In this document: one piece after another, positions 46,601-54,338 of the stretch
Layout: each line of letters opens with the position of its first letter
How positions within the stretch are numbered: the first letter of the stretch is position 1
Origin: DATBQN01 sp963755825
Lineage (GTDB): Bacteria; Acidobacteriota; Thermoanaerobaculia; Multivoradales; UBA5704
DNA length: 64,000 nucleotides
Assembly: GCA_963755825.1 (NCBI GenBank)
Contig: CAVWLA010000001.1
Coordinates: 1,984,001-2,048,000 of the forward strand
Direction: 5' to 3'
Position numbers and translations under genes: made by a program
Notes under the pieces: model-generated
The model's database searches: none
What the model saw: only the letters and a program-made list of their open reading frames with translations
What the model was told of the DNA's origin: nothing

Positions 46601-46911
46601 CGCACCGCCGCCCGCCAAGGATAGATGGCGCTGTAGACGTCGGTGAAGACGCCGCGCTTGGGGCCGGCGGCGTCGAAGCGCGCGGTGTAGGGAGCGAGCG
46701 GCGGCGCGGCATAGGCGAGGTCGAGCGGCGCGAAGACGCGGCCTCTGGCGAGCGCGCCGCCGGTCAGGCAGAGCGGCAGCAGCGCGAGCCCCAGCGCGGC
46801 GCGCCAGCTGAGCCTGACCAGCAGGCGGTGCGAGAGCCCGAGGAGCGCCGCGGCGAAGGCCGCGTAGAGCGCCGCCGCCGCCAGGTGGCCGGCCGACCAG
46901 AGACCGCTCAG
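43666..46911 (-). CDS. YfhO-like membrane protein fused to a SAM-dependent methyltransferase
   Basis: About 1081 aa. No ATG, GTG or TTG is in frame between the GT2 stop and base ~46604, inside the first domain; the best start is CTG 46911, overlapping the GT2 stop as CTGA. Residues 1-800 have about 12 TM helices, WPLWNPFILCGDPL and AQPAPYYPLNAL near the front, FATALNERLVF in the middle, and the YfhO-type C-terminal loop (ARMRRAGWAIISETAWTGW) and last helix. After an Arg/Ala linker, residues about 840-1075 form a class I methyltransferase: LLDAGCGSGLLAAMA, D in GIDANPAAVDFA, FLEVIEHL. YfhO proteins transfer lipid-linked sugars outside the membrane; the methyltransferase lies on the far side of the last helix, presumably in the cytoplasm. 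Confidence 0.82.
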   Translation of the reverse strand: MSGLWSAGHLAAAALYAAFAAALLGLSHRLLVRLSWRAALGLALLPLCLTGGALARGRVFAPLDLAYAAPPLAPYTARFDAAGPKRGVFTDVYSAIYPWRAAVRHALAEGEWPLWNPFILCGDPLAGSAQPAPYYPLNALSLLLPIALAFTFGASAQLLAAAAAAFLYLRDLGCREAAAFLGAAGWALSAFVGFWLEWPLGAAVSLAPLVLLGARRVVLRPGWASTLLLAAALAAVVLAGHPESALHVVAVAAVMGLAEAAALPARRWGRVAGWTLAAGALALAVCAVYLLPLVEALRQTLQWVLRQSAPHLTTAAPAAEALGRLAASLMPPVLDLPQADPSPALVLPLVSAYAGSALWGPALYGLARARWRGRFALAALGLAGVCAGAKMPGLYPLLGRLPLFATALNERLVFAGALATALVAACGVEAWLRAAEEGDGRRASRELAAACAVAAGGFLAAAALLVPRARGEGFVPPALLRWALWGGLPLAATFLVALLFTFRRASLRRLGAGALALVAILAIQRTAETAAFFPSLPAAAFYPRVPPLAALPAAGDEPWRVIAMGYNLIPNQGVFYGLEDARGYQAILNLRFAELLSLWAKPIPSWFLAVHDADRPFLELANVRYALAGAGVRLPGWRLAARGEGSWLWESRRPLPRAFLPRRLRFGVQSAREVEEMKAETDFGERGWITPPEAAVSAPFEEPNGRGWVVARRRGSGLVLTARMRRAGWAIISETAWTGWRARLDGREVPLGIGDHTFLALALPEGWHTAELFYRPRSFEIGLAVSLAALLLIAAVSVARLLRRRRRAAAESSPAAARDAGAATSAATSDARRVGDRIAIAGGYQHRALHDGPAPQRFWHRAKLEEALACLRLAAGDRLLDAGCGSGLLAAMAAEVPGVEVLGIDANPAAVDFATRTFARPGLAFRRGLVDELDAPPGSFEKIAFLEVIEHLSRAQGEAILAEFERLLAAGGRLVLTTPNRRSLWPLIEWLLDHLHLVPQLGGEQHEVLYDLDELCAMGEAAGLALAEHRMIDTVAPWLAGWPALADAVHRWEVRHVRRHGSVMVLAFEKRPPQRPTQRPT

Positions 46912-47756
46912 CGTCCCGTCCGCCGCGAGATCGGGTGGAGCGGCAGGGCGCCGGCGACGGCGGCGGCGTAGTCGTCGGCGACGATCGCCGCCAGCGCCGG
47001 GCAGCGGTAGGCGCCGCGCCAGGCGAGGAGGCGGATGCGGCCGACGTCGAGCAGCATGCGAGTGGAGTCGCGCAACAGGCGCACCGCCGAGGTCTCGTTG
47101 TTGCGCAGCTGGACCGGGATGCGCTTGATGTCGGCGCGGTAGAGGAGCGCCAGGTAGAGCAGCTCGACGTCGAAGGCGAAGCGGTCGATCCGCGCCAGCT
47201 GGAAGAGCGCCTCGGCGACGTCGGCGCGGAAGGCCTTGAAACCGCACTGGGTGTCGAAGAAGCCGCCGGTGAGCGAGGTGCCGACGAGGCGCGAGAAGAC
47301 CGCCGAGGCGAGCCGCCGCCGCCAGCCGACCTCGAGGGCGTAGCTCGAGCCGGGGAGCGTGCGGTCGCCGATGGCGACCTGGAAGCCGCGCTCGCGGATG
47401 AAGTACGCCGCGGCGGCGATGAGCTCGAGGTCGTAGGGCAGGTCGACGTCGGTGAAGACGCGCACCCGGCCCCGGCTGGCGAGCATGCCGGCGCGCACCG
47501 CCGCGCCCTTGCCGCGGTTGGCCGGCAGGCGGATCAGCCGCAGCGCTCCCGCCTGCGGCCAGCCGGCGTCGAAGTCGCCGCCGCCATCGTCGACCACCAC
47601 CACCTCGTAGGAGGCGAAGCACGCGGCGAGAAAAGATTGCAGGCGATCGGCCGATCGGCGCGCCAGCTCGGCGCTGCGGTAGCAGGGCAGGACCACCGAG
47701 ATGTCGGGGGCCGCGGAGCTCTCGGCGTCGTGGTGCACGGGCGTCGATTGTTTCAT
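46908..47756 (-). CDS. family 2 glycosyltransferase (dolichyl/polyprenyl-phosphate glucosyltransferase-like)
   Basis: 282 aa, ATG 47756. GT-A fold: ISVVLPCYRSAE, VVVVDDGGGD, the DxD-type FTDVDLPYDLEL, and the ALG5-like block GDRTLPGSSY followed by FSRLVGTSLTGGFFDTQCGFKAFR. It would transfer a sugar from a nucleotide donor to a polyprenyl phosphate at the inner membrane face; no C-terminal TM pair is present. Its stop overlaps the start of the YfhO-like gene, matching the known CsbB (GT2) and YfhO (GT-C) pairing in lipoteichoic acid glycosylation of Firmicutes. Confidence 0.87.
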   Translation of the reverse strand: MKQSTPVHHDAESSAAPDISVVLPCYRSAELARRSADRLQSFLAACFASYEVVVVDDGGGDFDAGWPQAGALRLIRLPANRGKGAAVRAGMLASRGRVRVFTDVDLPYDLELIAAAAYFIRERGFQVAIGDRTLPGSSYALEVGWRRRLASAVFSRLVGTSLTGGFFDTQCGFKAFRADVAEALFQLARIDRFAFDVELLYLALLYRADIKRIPVQLRNNETSAVRLLRDSTRMLLDVGRIRLLAWRGAYRCPALAAIVADDYAAAVAGALPLHPISRRTGR

Positions 47757-47918
47757 GAGGTGTCCAAATTGGCGCTCGCGGGCGCCATGCCGTCCTCCGC
47801 GTGAGGTTTGTCAGGCTCTTCTACGCGGCACCCGGCCGCGGCGTCACGGCGGGCCAGCCCGCCCGCCGCCCGAGCGCGCACTGGAAGAGAGGTATGAGGG
47901 CGGGCGGCCGGCGTGCTG

Positions 47919-47943
47919 CGGCTAGAATCGACGGCTAGAATCG
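47919..47943 (+). promoter_or_regulatory. tandem -10-like boxes (TAGAAT twice) in a 13-bp direct repeat
   Basis: CGGCTAGAATCG occurs at 47919-47930 and 47932-47943, placing two TAGAAT hexamers (47923 and 47936) 13 bp apart, 69 and 56 nt before the ATG at 47997. It may be two overlapping promoters or one promoter with a duplicated element. Confidence 0.45.
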
Positions 47944-47996
47944 CCGCAGCCGAGCCGCCGGCGACCCGCCACCCGAACCGATAGGAGATGCCGCGT

Positions 47997-49007
47997 ATGC
48001 GCCGCAGCCGCCACCAGCCGCTCCCGCTCCTCGCCGCCGCCGCGATCATCCCGCTCCTCGCCGCGCTCCTCGGCGCCCCGCCGGCGCTCCGCGCCGCCGC
48101 GCTGCTGGCCGCGTCGCCGGCCGCGGCGCCGGCCGCCCCACCGCCAGCTCAGCCGGTACCGGCGGGCGGCATGCAGGAGGGCTTCGCGGCGATGCAGGCC
48201 AACGATCTGCCGCGCGCCGAGAGGGCCTTCCGGTCGGTCGTCGACCGCGAGCCCGGCAACGCCGAGGCGTGGTTCCGCCTCGGCGTCGTCGAGCGCCTGG
48301 AGGGCCAGTACGACGCCGCGTTGAAGTCGGTCGGCACGGCGCTCGACAAGGGCTATCCGCCGGCGATCTCGAACACCAGCCTGGCCCTCGTCTACATCGC
48401 CAAGAAGGACTTCGACCGCGCCTTCGAGCACCTCGGCACGGCGGTCAAGCTGGGCCTCCAGCCGACCACTCTGCAGACCATCCCGGGCTTCGCCGCGATC
48501 CGCGACGACCCGCGCTTCAAGGCCCTCCTCGCTGCGGCGGAGAAGGCGGCCCATCCGTGCGAGAGCGACGCGCGCTACCGCGCCTTCGACTTCTGGGCCG
48601 GCGACTGGGACGTCTACGCGCGCGGCCAGCTCGTCGGCGCCAACCACATCGACCACATCTCGCAGGGCTGCGCGCTGCTCGAGAACTGGACCGGCGCGGG
48701 CGGCGGCGGCGGCAAGAGCCTCAACTACTTCGATCCCGCCGACGGCAAGTGGCGGCAGAGCTGGGTGGGCTCCGGCGGCGAGATCATCCTCTACGCCGGC
48801 GATTGGAAGGACGGCGCGATGCGCATGGCCGGCCAGACGCGCCTGCCCAACGGCACCCAGGAGGCGGCGCGCGGCACCTGGACGCCGCGGCCGGACGGCT
48901 CAATCCACCAGCTCCTCGAGACGTCGCGCGACGGCGGCAAGACTTGGACGACCGGCTTCGACGCCATCTACGTCAAGAAGGGCAGCGGCCCGCCGGCCGC
49001 CCAGTAA
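47997..49007 (+). CDS. secreted TPR + DUF1579-like protein
   Basis: 336 aa. ATG 47997 is used because TAGGAG is 9-10 nt upstream; ATG 47988 would be only one base from it. Signal peptide with a long hydrophobic run (LPLLAAAAIIPLLAALLGAPP). Residues about 55-150 contain TPR units (DLPRAERAFRSVVDREPGNAEAWFRLG; DFDRAFEHLGTAVKLG). The C-terminal 150 residues match a DUF1579/lipocalin-like barrel: FDFWAGDWDVYA, NWTGAG, DGKWRQSWVGSGG and a final W-T-T-G-F-D-A-I-Y-V. Ligand unknown. Divergent from the GT2 gene. Confidence 0.78.
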   Translation: MRRSRHQPLPLLAAAAIIPLLAALLGAPPALRAAALLAASPAAAPAAPPPAQPVPAGGMQEGFAAMQANDLPRAERAFRSVVDREPGNAEAWFRLGVVERLEGQYDAALKSVGTALDKGYPPAISNTSLALVYIAKKDFDRAFEHLGTAVKLGLQPTTLQTIPGFAAIRDDPRFKALLAAAEKAAHPCESDARYRAFDFWAGDWDVYARGQLVGANHIDHISQGCALLENWTGAGGGGGKSLNYFDPADGKWRQSWVGSGGEIILYAGDWKDGAMRMAGQTRLPNGTQEAARGTWTPRPDGSIHQLLETSRDGGKTWTTGFDAIYVKKGSGPPAAQ

Positions 49008-49098
49008 GCTCATCGCCGCGTCCACCCCGCGCGATCTCGCCCCGGCTGCCGCCGGCAGGCCGACCCCGGCGCTCGCGCTCCTCCGCGCGGCGCGCCGG

Positions 49099-49917
49099 GT
49101 GGGCTTCGTCTTCTCCGGCGGCTCGGCGCGCTGCGCCTTCCAGGTCGGCGTCGTCGAGACGCTGACCGAGCTCGGCGTCGACCCGGCGCTCTGCATCGCC
49201 GTCTCGGCGGGCTCCTGGACGGCGGCGGCGATCGCCGTCGGCAACCGGCACCGCCTGCGCCACTACTGGCGCTCGTTCCTGCGCATGCCCCACCTCGATC
49301 TGCGGAACCTGGCCCGCGAGCACTCGCCGTTCCGCTTCGCCGAGATGCACCGCCGCACCTTCGCGCGCTACGCGGGGAGCGCCGAGCTGCGCCAGGAGGG
49401 AGCGCTGCCGCTCTTCATCGGCGTCACCCGCCTGCGCGACCGCCGGCCGGTGCTCTTCGACGCGCGGCGGGTGGAGGACCCGCTCGCCCTCCTCCTCGCC
49501 TCGAACTACCTGCCGCCCTACTACACCCACGCGCCGCGCCTGGCGGGCGAGCGCTACGGCGACGGCGGTCTCTCCGACAACCTCCCCTACGAGAAGGCCT
49601 TCGCCGAGGGCTGCGACGCCGTCGTGCTGATCACCATGAAGGGGGAGAGCGAGGGCGCCCTCTATCGCAGCCCGCGCGACACCGAGCACGTCATCCCGCC
49701 GCCCTACGCAGAGCGCACGGTGGTGATCCGGCCGCGCCACCGGCTGCCGCTCGGCTTCACCGAGAGGCGCTGGCCGGTCATCCGCGACATCATCGAGCTC
49801 GGCCGCCTGCGCGCCCGCGAGGTGCTGCTCGGCGAGTCGCACCGCGAGACCGAGACCTTCCGCGCCCGCGGCGCGGCGCCCTCCGCCCTCGTCGCCCGGC
49901 TGCTCGGCCGGCGCTAG
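49099..49917 (+). CDS. patatin-like phospholipase
   Basis: 272 aa with GTG start at 49099; the frame is open further upstream but has no other start after the previous stop, and no ribosome site is visible. The oxyanion loop reads GGSARCAFQVG; the nucleophile is S36 in A-V-S-A-G, with Ala where GxSxG has its first Gly; the catalytic Asp is in GDGGLSDNLP at about 155. These are the patatin Ser-Asp dyad elements. It should act on phospholipids or neutral lipids. The product could start inside the upstream gap if a rare start is used. Convergent with the M28 peptidase gene. Confidence 0.82.
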   Translation: MGFVFSGGSARCAFQVGVVETLTELGVDPALCIAVSAGSWTAAAIAVGNRHRLRHYWRSFLRMPHLDLRNLAREHSPFRFAEMHRRTFARYAGSAELRQEGALPLFIGVTRLRDRRPVLFDARRVEDPLALLLASNYLPPYYTHAPRLAGERYGDGGLSDNLPYEKAFAEGCDAVVLITMKGESEGALYRSPRDTEHVIPPPYAERTVVIRPRHRLPLGFTERRWPVIRDIIELGRLRAREVLLGESHRETETFRARGAAPSALVARLLGRR

Positions 49918-49935
49918 CGAAAGCCGCGGCCGGGC

Positions 49936-51297
49936 TCAGCCCGCCGGCTTGGGTGCTGGTGGCGGTGCCGGCACCGTCGAGCCGGCCGGCGGCCGCGGGG
50001 CGGGGACGGCCGGCACGGCGAGCGAGACGGCGCCGTTCCTCCCGACGCTCCGCACGGCGAAGAACTCGTTGTCGGTGCTGGTGTCGGCGAGCGCCACGTC
50101 GCCCGGCGTGGCGACCTCGCGGAGCAGGCTCCAGCGCGTCTCGGTGGTCTCGCGGTGGAGGATCTGGAAGCCGCTCCGCTGCGCGTCCTCGGCGGCGGCG
50201 ATGGCGAGGTGCGCCGTGGGGGTGACGGCGCCGGAGAGGACCACCGCGGAGGGCGGCGCCGGCGCCGCGGCGAGGTCGGTGAGCAGCCGGCCGTCGAGCG
50301 CCGCGACGTCGGCGATGAAGGCGTAGTCGAGGAACTGCGGCAGGTCGCCGTACTGGATGCCGTCCTCCACCCGCGGCGTCTGGTGCTGGTGGTGGTAGTC
50401 CTCGAGCGGCTCGGTGACGCGGACCGCCGGCAGCCCGGCCTCGGCGAAGGGCAGGTGGTCGCCGCCGCGGCCGAAGCGGTCGCGGCGGAAGATCAGCCGC
50501 ACGCGATCGCGGCCGCTGAGCTCCTCGGCGAGGCGCGCCATCTCCCGCCCCGGCGACTCGACGCCGTCGGGGCCGCCCTCGCTGAACATCCGCGGCCGGC
50601 GGTCGGCGGAGCCGTTGGTGGCGCCGACGATGTCGTCGGTGATCATGCCCCCCACCGTGTAGCCCTGCCCGGCCAGCCAGTCCTTCATGTGCTTGGCGCC
50701 GAGCAGCCCCTGCTCCTCGCCGGAGACGGCGGCGAAGATCAGGGTGGCGCGGAAGCCCGCCGCCGGCTGGTGGGCGAGCGCCGCGGCGACGAGGATCGAG
50801 ACCGTCGTCCCCGAGGCGTCGTCGTCGGCGCCCGGCGCGTCGGTCCGCGGGTCCATGATGTTCGACGGCATGCTGTCGAAGTGGCCGGAGATGACGAAGG
50901 CGGTCTTCGCCAGCGCCGGATCGTGGCCGGGGAGGACGGCGTAGACGTTCTCCATCGGCACGCTGACGTTGCCGGTGCGCGGCGCGGTGGTCTGGAAGCG
51001 GTCGACGATCACCTGCAGGCGGCCGCCGGTCTGCCGGCTGATCGCCGCGAAGCGGCGCTCGACGACGTCGCGGCCGCAGCCGGCGCCGCGGTGCGCGTCG
51101 TCCCAGGCGGAGAGCGAGTGGCGGGTGCCGCAGGCGACGAGCTCGTCGTCGATCGCCTTGGCCTCGCCGGCGATGCCGCTGGCGGCGACGCCGGCGGCGG
51201 GCGGCGCCGCGGCGGCGAGGAGGGGCGCCGGGCCGACCGCGGCCAGGAGGACGGCGAGGGCGAGAGCGGCGTCGAGCGGGCCGGGGCGGCGAACCAT
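49936..51297 (-). CDS. secreted M28 family metallopeptidase
   Basis: 453 aa, ATG 51297 behind GGGAGGATCC; a 23-residue extension upstream is excluded by this site. Signal peptide (LDAALALAVLLAAVGPA). Zinc ligands of M28: H139 and D141 in ISGHFDS, the aspartate in GADDDASGTT (158-160), E194-E195 in SGEEQGLLG, an Asp at about 221, and a late His in DYHHQHQT. A Pro/Ala-rich tail follows residue about 435. Presumed periplasmic or secreted aminopeptidase. Convergent with the patatin gene. Confidence 0.9.
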   Translation of the reverse strand: MVRRPGPLDAALALAVLLAAVGPAPLLAAAAPPAAGVAASGIAGEAKAIDDELVACGTRHSLSAWDDAHRGAGCGRDVVERRFAAISRQTGGRLQVIVDRFQTTAPRTGNVSVPMENVYAVLPGHDPALAKTAFVISGHFDSMPSNIMDPRTDAPGADDDASGTTVSILVAAALAHQPAAGFRATLIFAAVSGEEQGLLGAKHMKDWLAGQGYTVGGMITDDIVGATNGSADRRPRMFSEGGPDGVESPGREMARLAEELSGRDRVRLIFRRDRFGRGGDHLPFAEAGLPAVRVTEPLEDYHHQHQTPRVEDGIQYGDLPQFLDYAFIADVAALDGRLLTDLAAAPAPPSAVVLSGAVTPTAHLAIAAAEDAQRSGFQILHRETTETRWSLLREVATPGDVALADTSTDNEFFAVRSVGRNGAVSLAVPAVPAPRPPAGSTVPAPPPAPKPAG

Positions 51298-51372
51298 GGC
51301 GGATCCTCCCGAAGAGTGCGGGGATTCTGTCGCAGGCCGGCCGCCGGCACAAACCGCCGCCGGCATCCGCAG

Positions 51373-51378
51373 TAAGAT
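51373..51378 (+). promoter_or_regulatory. candidate -10 box (TAAGAT)
   Basis: TAAGAT lies 116 nt before the GTG start at 51494, in the gap shared with the divergent M28 gene. The leader would be long; other placements are possible. Confidence 0.3.
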
Positions 51379-51493
51379 CCGGCCGGCTCGCCGCTCGCCA
51401 CCCGCGACGGCTCCGACCCACTGCCGTCAGCCCCGACCGCGCCGGCCGCCGCCCCTCCTCGCGAGGCGCCGGTGTCATAAGGAGATCGACCCC

Positions 51494-53407
51494 GTGAGCT
51501 CCCCTCGCCGCCCGCTCCTCGCTCTGCCGGCCCTGGCGGGCCTCCTCTGCTGCCTGCCGGCCGCCGCCCAGGCGCCCCAGGCGCCTGCCGCCACCCTCGC
51601 CCTCGATGCGACCGAGGCGCCGCGCCAGATCCTCCACGCCCACCTCACCCTCCCCGTCGCCCCCGGCCCGCTGACCCTCTTCTACCCGAAGTGGATCCCC
51701 GGCGAGCACGGGCCGACCGGGCCGCTCACCGACCTGACCGGCCTGCGCTTCCATGCCGGCACCGCCGAGGTCGCCTGGCAGCGCGACGCGGTCGACATGT
51801 ACGCCTTCCATCTCACCATTCCGGCGGGGGCCGACACGCTCGCCGCCGACCTCGACTTCCTGACCCCCACCGACACCGGCATCTTCAGCGCCGGCGCCAG
51901 CTCGACGCCGCGGCTCTCGGTGCTCTCCTGGAACACCGTCGTGCTCTACCCGCAGGGCAGGCCCGCCGAGGAGATCCCCTTCACCGCCAGCGTCAAGCTG
52001 CCGGCCGGCTGGAAGTACGCCACCGCACTGCCGGTCGACGGCGAGGGCGACGGCACCGTCCGCTTCAAGACCGCCTCGCTCACCACCCTCATCGACTCGC
52101 CGGTGATCGTCGGCGAGCATCTCAAGAAGGTGGACGTCGGCGAGGCGCCGCACCACGAGATCGACATCGTCGCCGACAGCGCCGCGGCGCTCGTCACCCC
52201 GGACGACTTCGCGACCCTCTACGGCAACCTGGTGGCCGAGACGGGAGCCCTCTTCGGCGCCCGCCACTACCGCGACTACCACTGGCTGCTCACCCTCTCC
52301 GACAAGGTCGACCACTTCGGGCTCGAGCACCACGAGTCGAGCGACGACCGCACGGAGGAGGGCACCCTGGGCGACGCCGGCCAGCGCCGCGGCCTCGCCG
52401 GCCTCCTCGCCCACGAGTTCGCGCACTCCTGGAACGGCAAGTACCGGCGGCCGGCGGGGCTGGTCGACCCCGACTACCACGAGCCGATGCGCGGCAACCT
52501 GCTGTGGGTCTACGAGGGCCTCACCGAGTACCTCGGCTACCTGCTGCCGGCGCGCAGCGGCCTGTGGACGCCGGAGTACTACCGCGAGCAGGTGGCGCTC
52601 ACCGCCTCCAACCTCGACCACGAGCCCGGCCGCACCTGGCGCTCGCTCGAGGACACCGCGGTCGCCGCGCAGCTCCTCTACGGCTCGGCCCACGCCTGGG
52701 CCTCGTGGCGGCGCAGCACCGACTTCTACGAGGAGTCGCTCCTCCTCTGGATCGAGGTCGACATGCTGATCCGCCAGCAGTCGCACGGCAAGCGCTCCCT
52801 CGACGACTTCTGCCACCGCTTCTACGGCGCCCCGGGCGGCACGCCGGCGCTGGCGCCCTACACCTTCGACGACCTGGTGGCGGCGCTCGGCGAGGTGGTG
52901 ACCTACGACTGGCGCGGCTACTTCACCGCCCGCTTGCAGAGCCTCGATCCGCACGCGCCGATGGGCGGCCTGCACCTCGCCGGCTGGAAGCTCGCCTACG
53001 ACGAGAAGCCCAACCTGGCGGCGGTCGATCGCGACGCCCACTCCAAGTGGTCCGACTGGATCAGCTCGCTCGGCCTCTCGGTCAACGAGGACGGCGTGCT
53101 GCGCGACGTCATCCCAGGGAGCGCCGCCGCCCGCGCCGGGCTGGCGCCGGGGATGAAGCTGCTGTCGGTCGACGGCCGCGGCTGGTCGCGCGAGCGCCTC
53201 GACGCCGCCGTCACGGCGCACAAGAGCGACAGCCGGCCGCTCGAGATGCTGGCGGCGAACAACGACTTCTACCGCACCTACTCGGTCGATTATCACGACG
53301 GCCTGAAGATCCCCCACCTGGTGCGCGACGACGGCCCGGACCTCCTCTCGGTCCTCGTCCGGCCGCTCGCCCACCCGTCCTCCCACAAGGAGGCGGCGAA
53401 GAAGTAG
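51494..53407 (+). CDS. secreted M61 family glycyl aminopeptidase with PDZ domain
   Basis: 637 aa. GTG 51494 lies 9 nt after AAGGAG. Signal peptide ending near AAA-Q. N-terminal beta domain (residues 30-230), then a gluzincin domain with HEFAH (about 307-311), the third zinc ligand glutamate in YEGLTEYLG (about 341), and the helix HAWASWRRSTDFYEESLLLWIEVDM. A PDZ domain near residues 530-590 (LRDVIPGSAAARAGLAPGMKLLSVDGRGW) follows. This is the complete M61 architecture. It releases N-terminal glycine and related residues in the periplasm. Confidence 0.92.
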   Translation: MSSPRRPLLALPALAGLLCCLPAAAQAPQAPAATLALDATEAPRQILHAHLTLPVAPGPLTLFYPKWIPGEHGPTGPLTDLTGLRFHAGTAEVAWQRDAVDMYAFHLTIPAGADTLAADLDFLTPTDTGIFSAGASSTPRLSVLSWNTVVLYPQGRPAEEIPFTASVKLPAGWKYATALPVDGEGDGTVRFKTASLTTLIDSPVIVGEHLKKVDVGEAPHHEIDIVADSAAALVTPDDFATLYGNLVAETGALFGARHYRDYHWLLTLSDKVDHFGLEHHESSDDRTEEGTLGDAGQRRGLAGLLAHEFAHSWNGKYRRPAGLVDPDYHEPMRGNLLWVYEGLTEYLGYLLPARSGLWTPEYYREQVALTASNLDHEPGRTWRSLEDTAVAAQLLYGSAHAWASWRRSTDFYEESLLLWIEVDMLIRQQSHGKRSLDDFCHRFYGAPGGTPALAPYTFDDLVAALGEVVTYDWRGYFTARLQSLDPHAPMGGLHLAGWKLAYDEKPNLAAVDRDAHSKWSDWISSLGLSVNEDGVLRDVIPGSAAARAGLAPGMKLLSVDGRGWSRERLDAAVTAHKSDSRPLEMLAANNDFYRTYSVDYHDGLKIPHLVRDDGPDLLSVLVRPLAHPSSHKEAAKK

Positions 53408-53413
53408 GTGCCG

Positions 53414-53545
53414 GCTGGCTCCGTCGGGTTCCGAGGACGGCCGCCTGGGACGGGTGTGATACGCCGGGCGGGGCCGAAGGCAGCCGCCCGCAGGAGACTG
53501 CTGGCGCCGAAGGAGGCCGCCCGCAGGAGATCCAACGGAGCCAGC
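53414..53545. repeat. 33-bp tandem repeat flanked by 11-bp inverted arms
   Basis: GCTGGCTCCGT (53414-53424) and its perfect complement ACGGAGCCAGC (53535-53545) enclose two copies of a 33-bp unit (53473-53505 and 53506-53538). The units agree at 23 of their first 25 bases (GCCGAAGG-2 variable-GCCGCCCGCAGGAGA). It sits after the M61 stop, before the convergent XRE gene. No ORF of note. Confidence 0.6.
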
Positions 53546-53569
53546 GCCGAGAGGTAGGAGGCGGGACCT

Positions 53570-54034
53570 CTATCGGCTGGCGCGGTCGCCGCCGTCGCGG
53601 CCGAGCAGCAGGTCGAAGAGCAGGAGGGCGAAGCCGGTGGCCGCCTGCCCCACCTGGGCGGCCACCCGCCGCGTCCGCCGGCGCAGCGGCGGCGGCGCAG
53701 CCAGCTCGCCGGCGGGGAGGGGAGGGCCGGGAACCGCCCAGCCGGACGGCGCCAGCTCGATCTCGCCGTCCGCCGTCAGGCGCGCCTCGAGGAGGCTCTC
53801 GGCGCGCAGATCGGCGAGGAAATCCTCGGTGCGCTCGATCGCCGCCAGCCGGTAGCCCAGGCCGGCGACGATCCGCCGCAGGCTGCGCAGCTCCGGCACC
53901 TTCTTGCCGCGCTCATACTCGGAGATGGCGCTGTTGCTCATCCCCGACGCCTGGGCCAGCTGCTCCTGGCTCCAGCCGCGCGACAGGCGGAGGATGGTCA
54001 GCGTGAGGCTGAAATCCGCCGGCTCTCCTGGCAT
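53570..54034 (-). CDS. XRE-family HTH protein with C-terminal hydrophobic segment
   Basis: 154 aa. ATG 54034 (MPGEPADFSLTLTILRL) is used; ATG 54055 is possible. The HTH covers residues about 12-70: RGWSQEQLAQASGMSNSAISEYERGKKVPELRSLRRIV. Residues about 73-110 (ERTEDFLADLRAESLLEARL) are helical. The C-terminus has an Arg patch (RRRTRRVAAQVGQ) and a hydrophobic run (ATGFALLLFDLLLG), perhaps a tail anchor or buried helix. Divergent from hrpB, whose promoter it may regulate. Confidence 0.78.
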   Translation of the reverse strand: MPGEPADFSLTLTILRLSRGWSQEQLAQASGMSNSAISEYERGKKVPELRSLRRIVAGLGYRLAAIERTEDFLADLRAESLLEARLTADGEIELAPSGWAVPGPPLPAGELAAPPPLRRRTRRVAAQVGQAATGFALLLFDLLLGRDGGDRASR

Positions 54035-54338
54035 CCGCCGACTGTACGGCAGCATTCCACTTCGAGGCAACGAAAGTCCTTGTAGACAAGAAGTTACGCC
54101 GATCGGTCGGGCTGCTGCCAAGAGCGAACAAGAGGCCGCGATCCGCCCTCGCTCGATCTCTGATCAGGTGATTTCTTCTGCCCTGGGCGAACAATCGACG
54201 GAACGCCGCGAAGGCATCCTTTTTCGTCTCGGCGCGACGCGGCGGCCTCGCCGGCGACCGCTCGCCGCTCTCCGCCGGCGCGCCGCGGCGGGATAATCGC
54301 CGCCGTTCCAAGCCATCGCCAGCCACCCGGAGGCCCTC
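54035..54338. other. divergent intergenic region between XRE gene and hrpB
   Basis: 304 nt without a supported gene. It is less GC-rich on its left two thirds (e.g. GAAAGTCCTTGTAGACAAG, AAGAAGTTACGCC). No convincing promoter pair or inverted operator could be fixed by eye; the region must hold the promoters for both genes. Confidence 0.4.
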
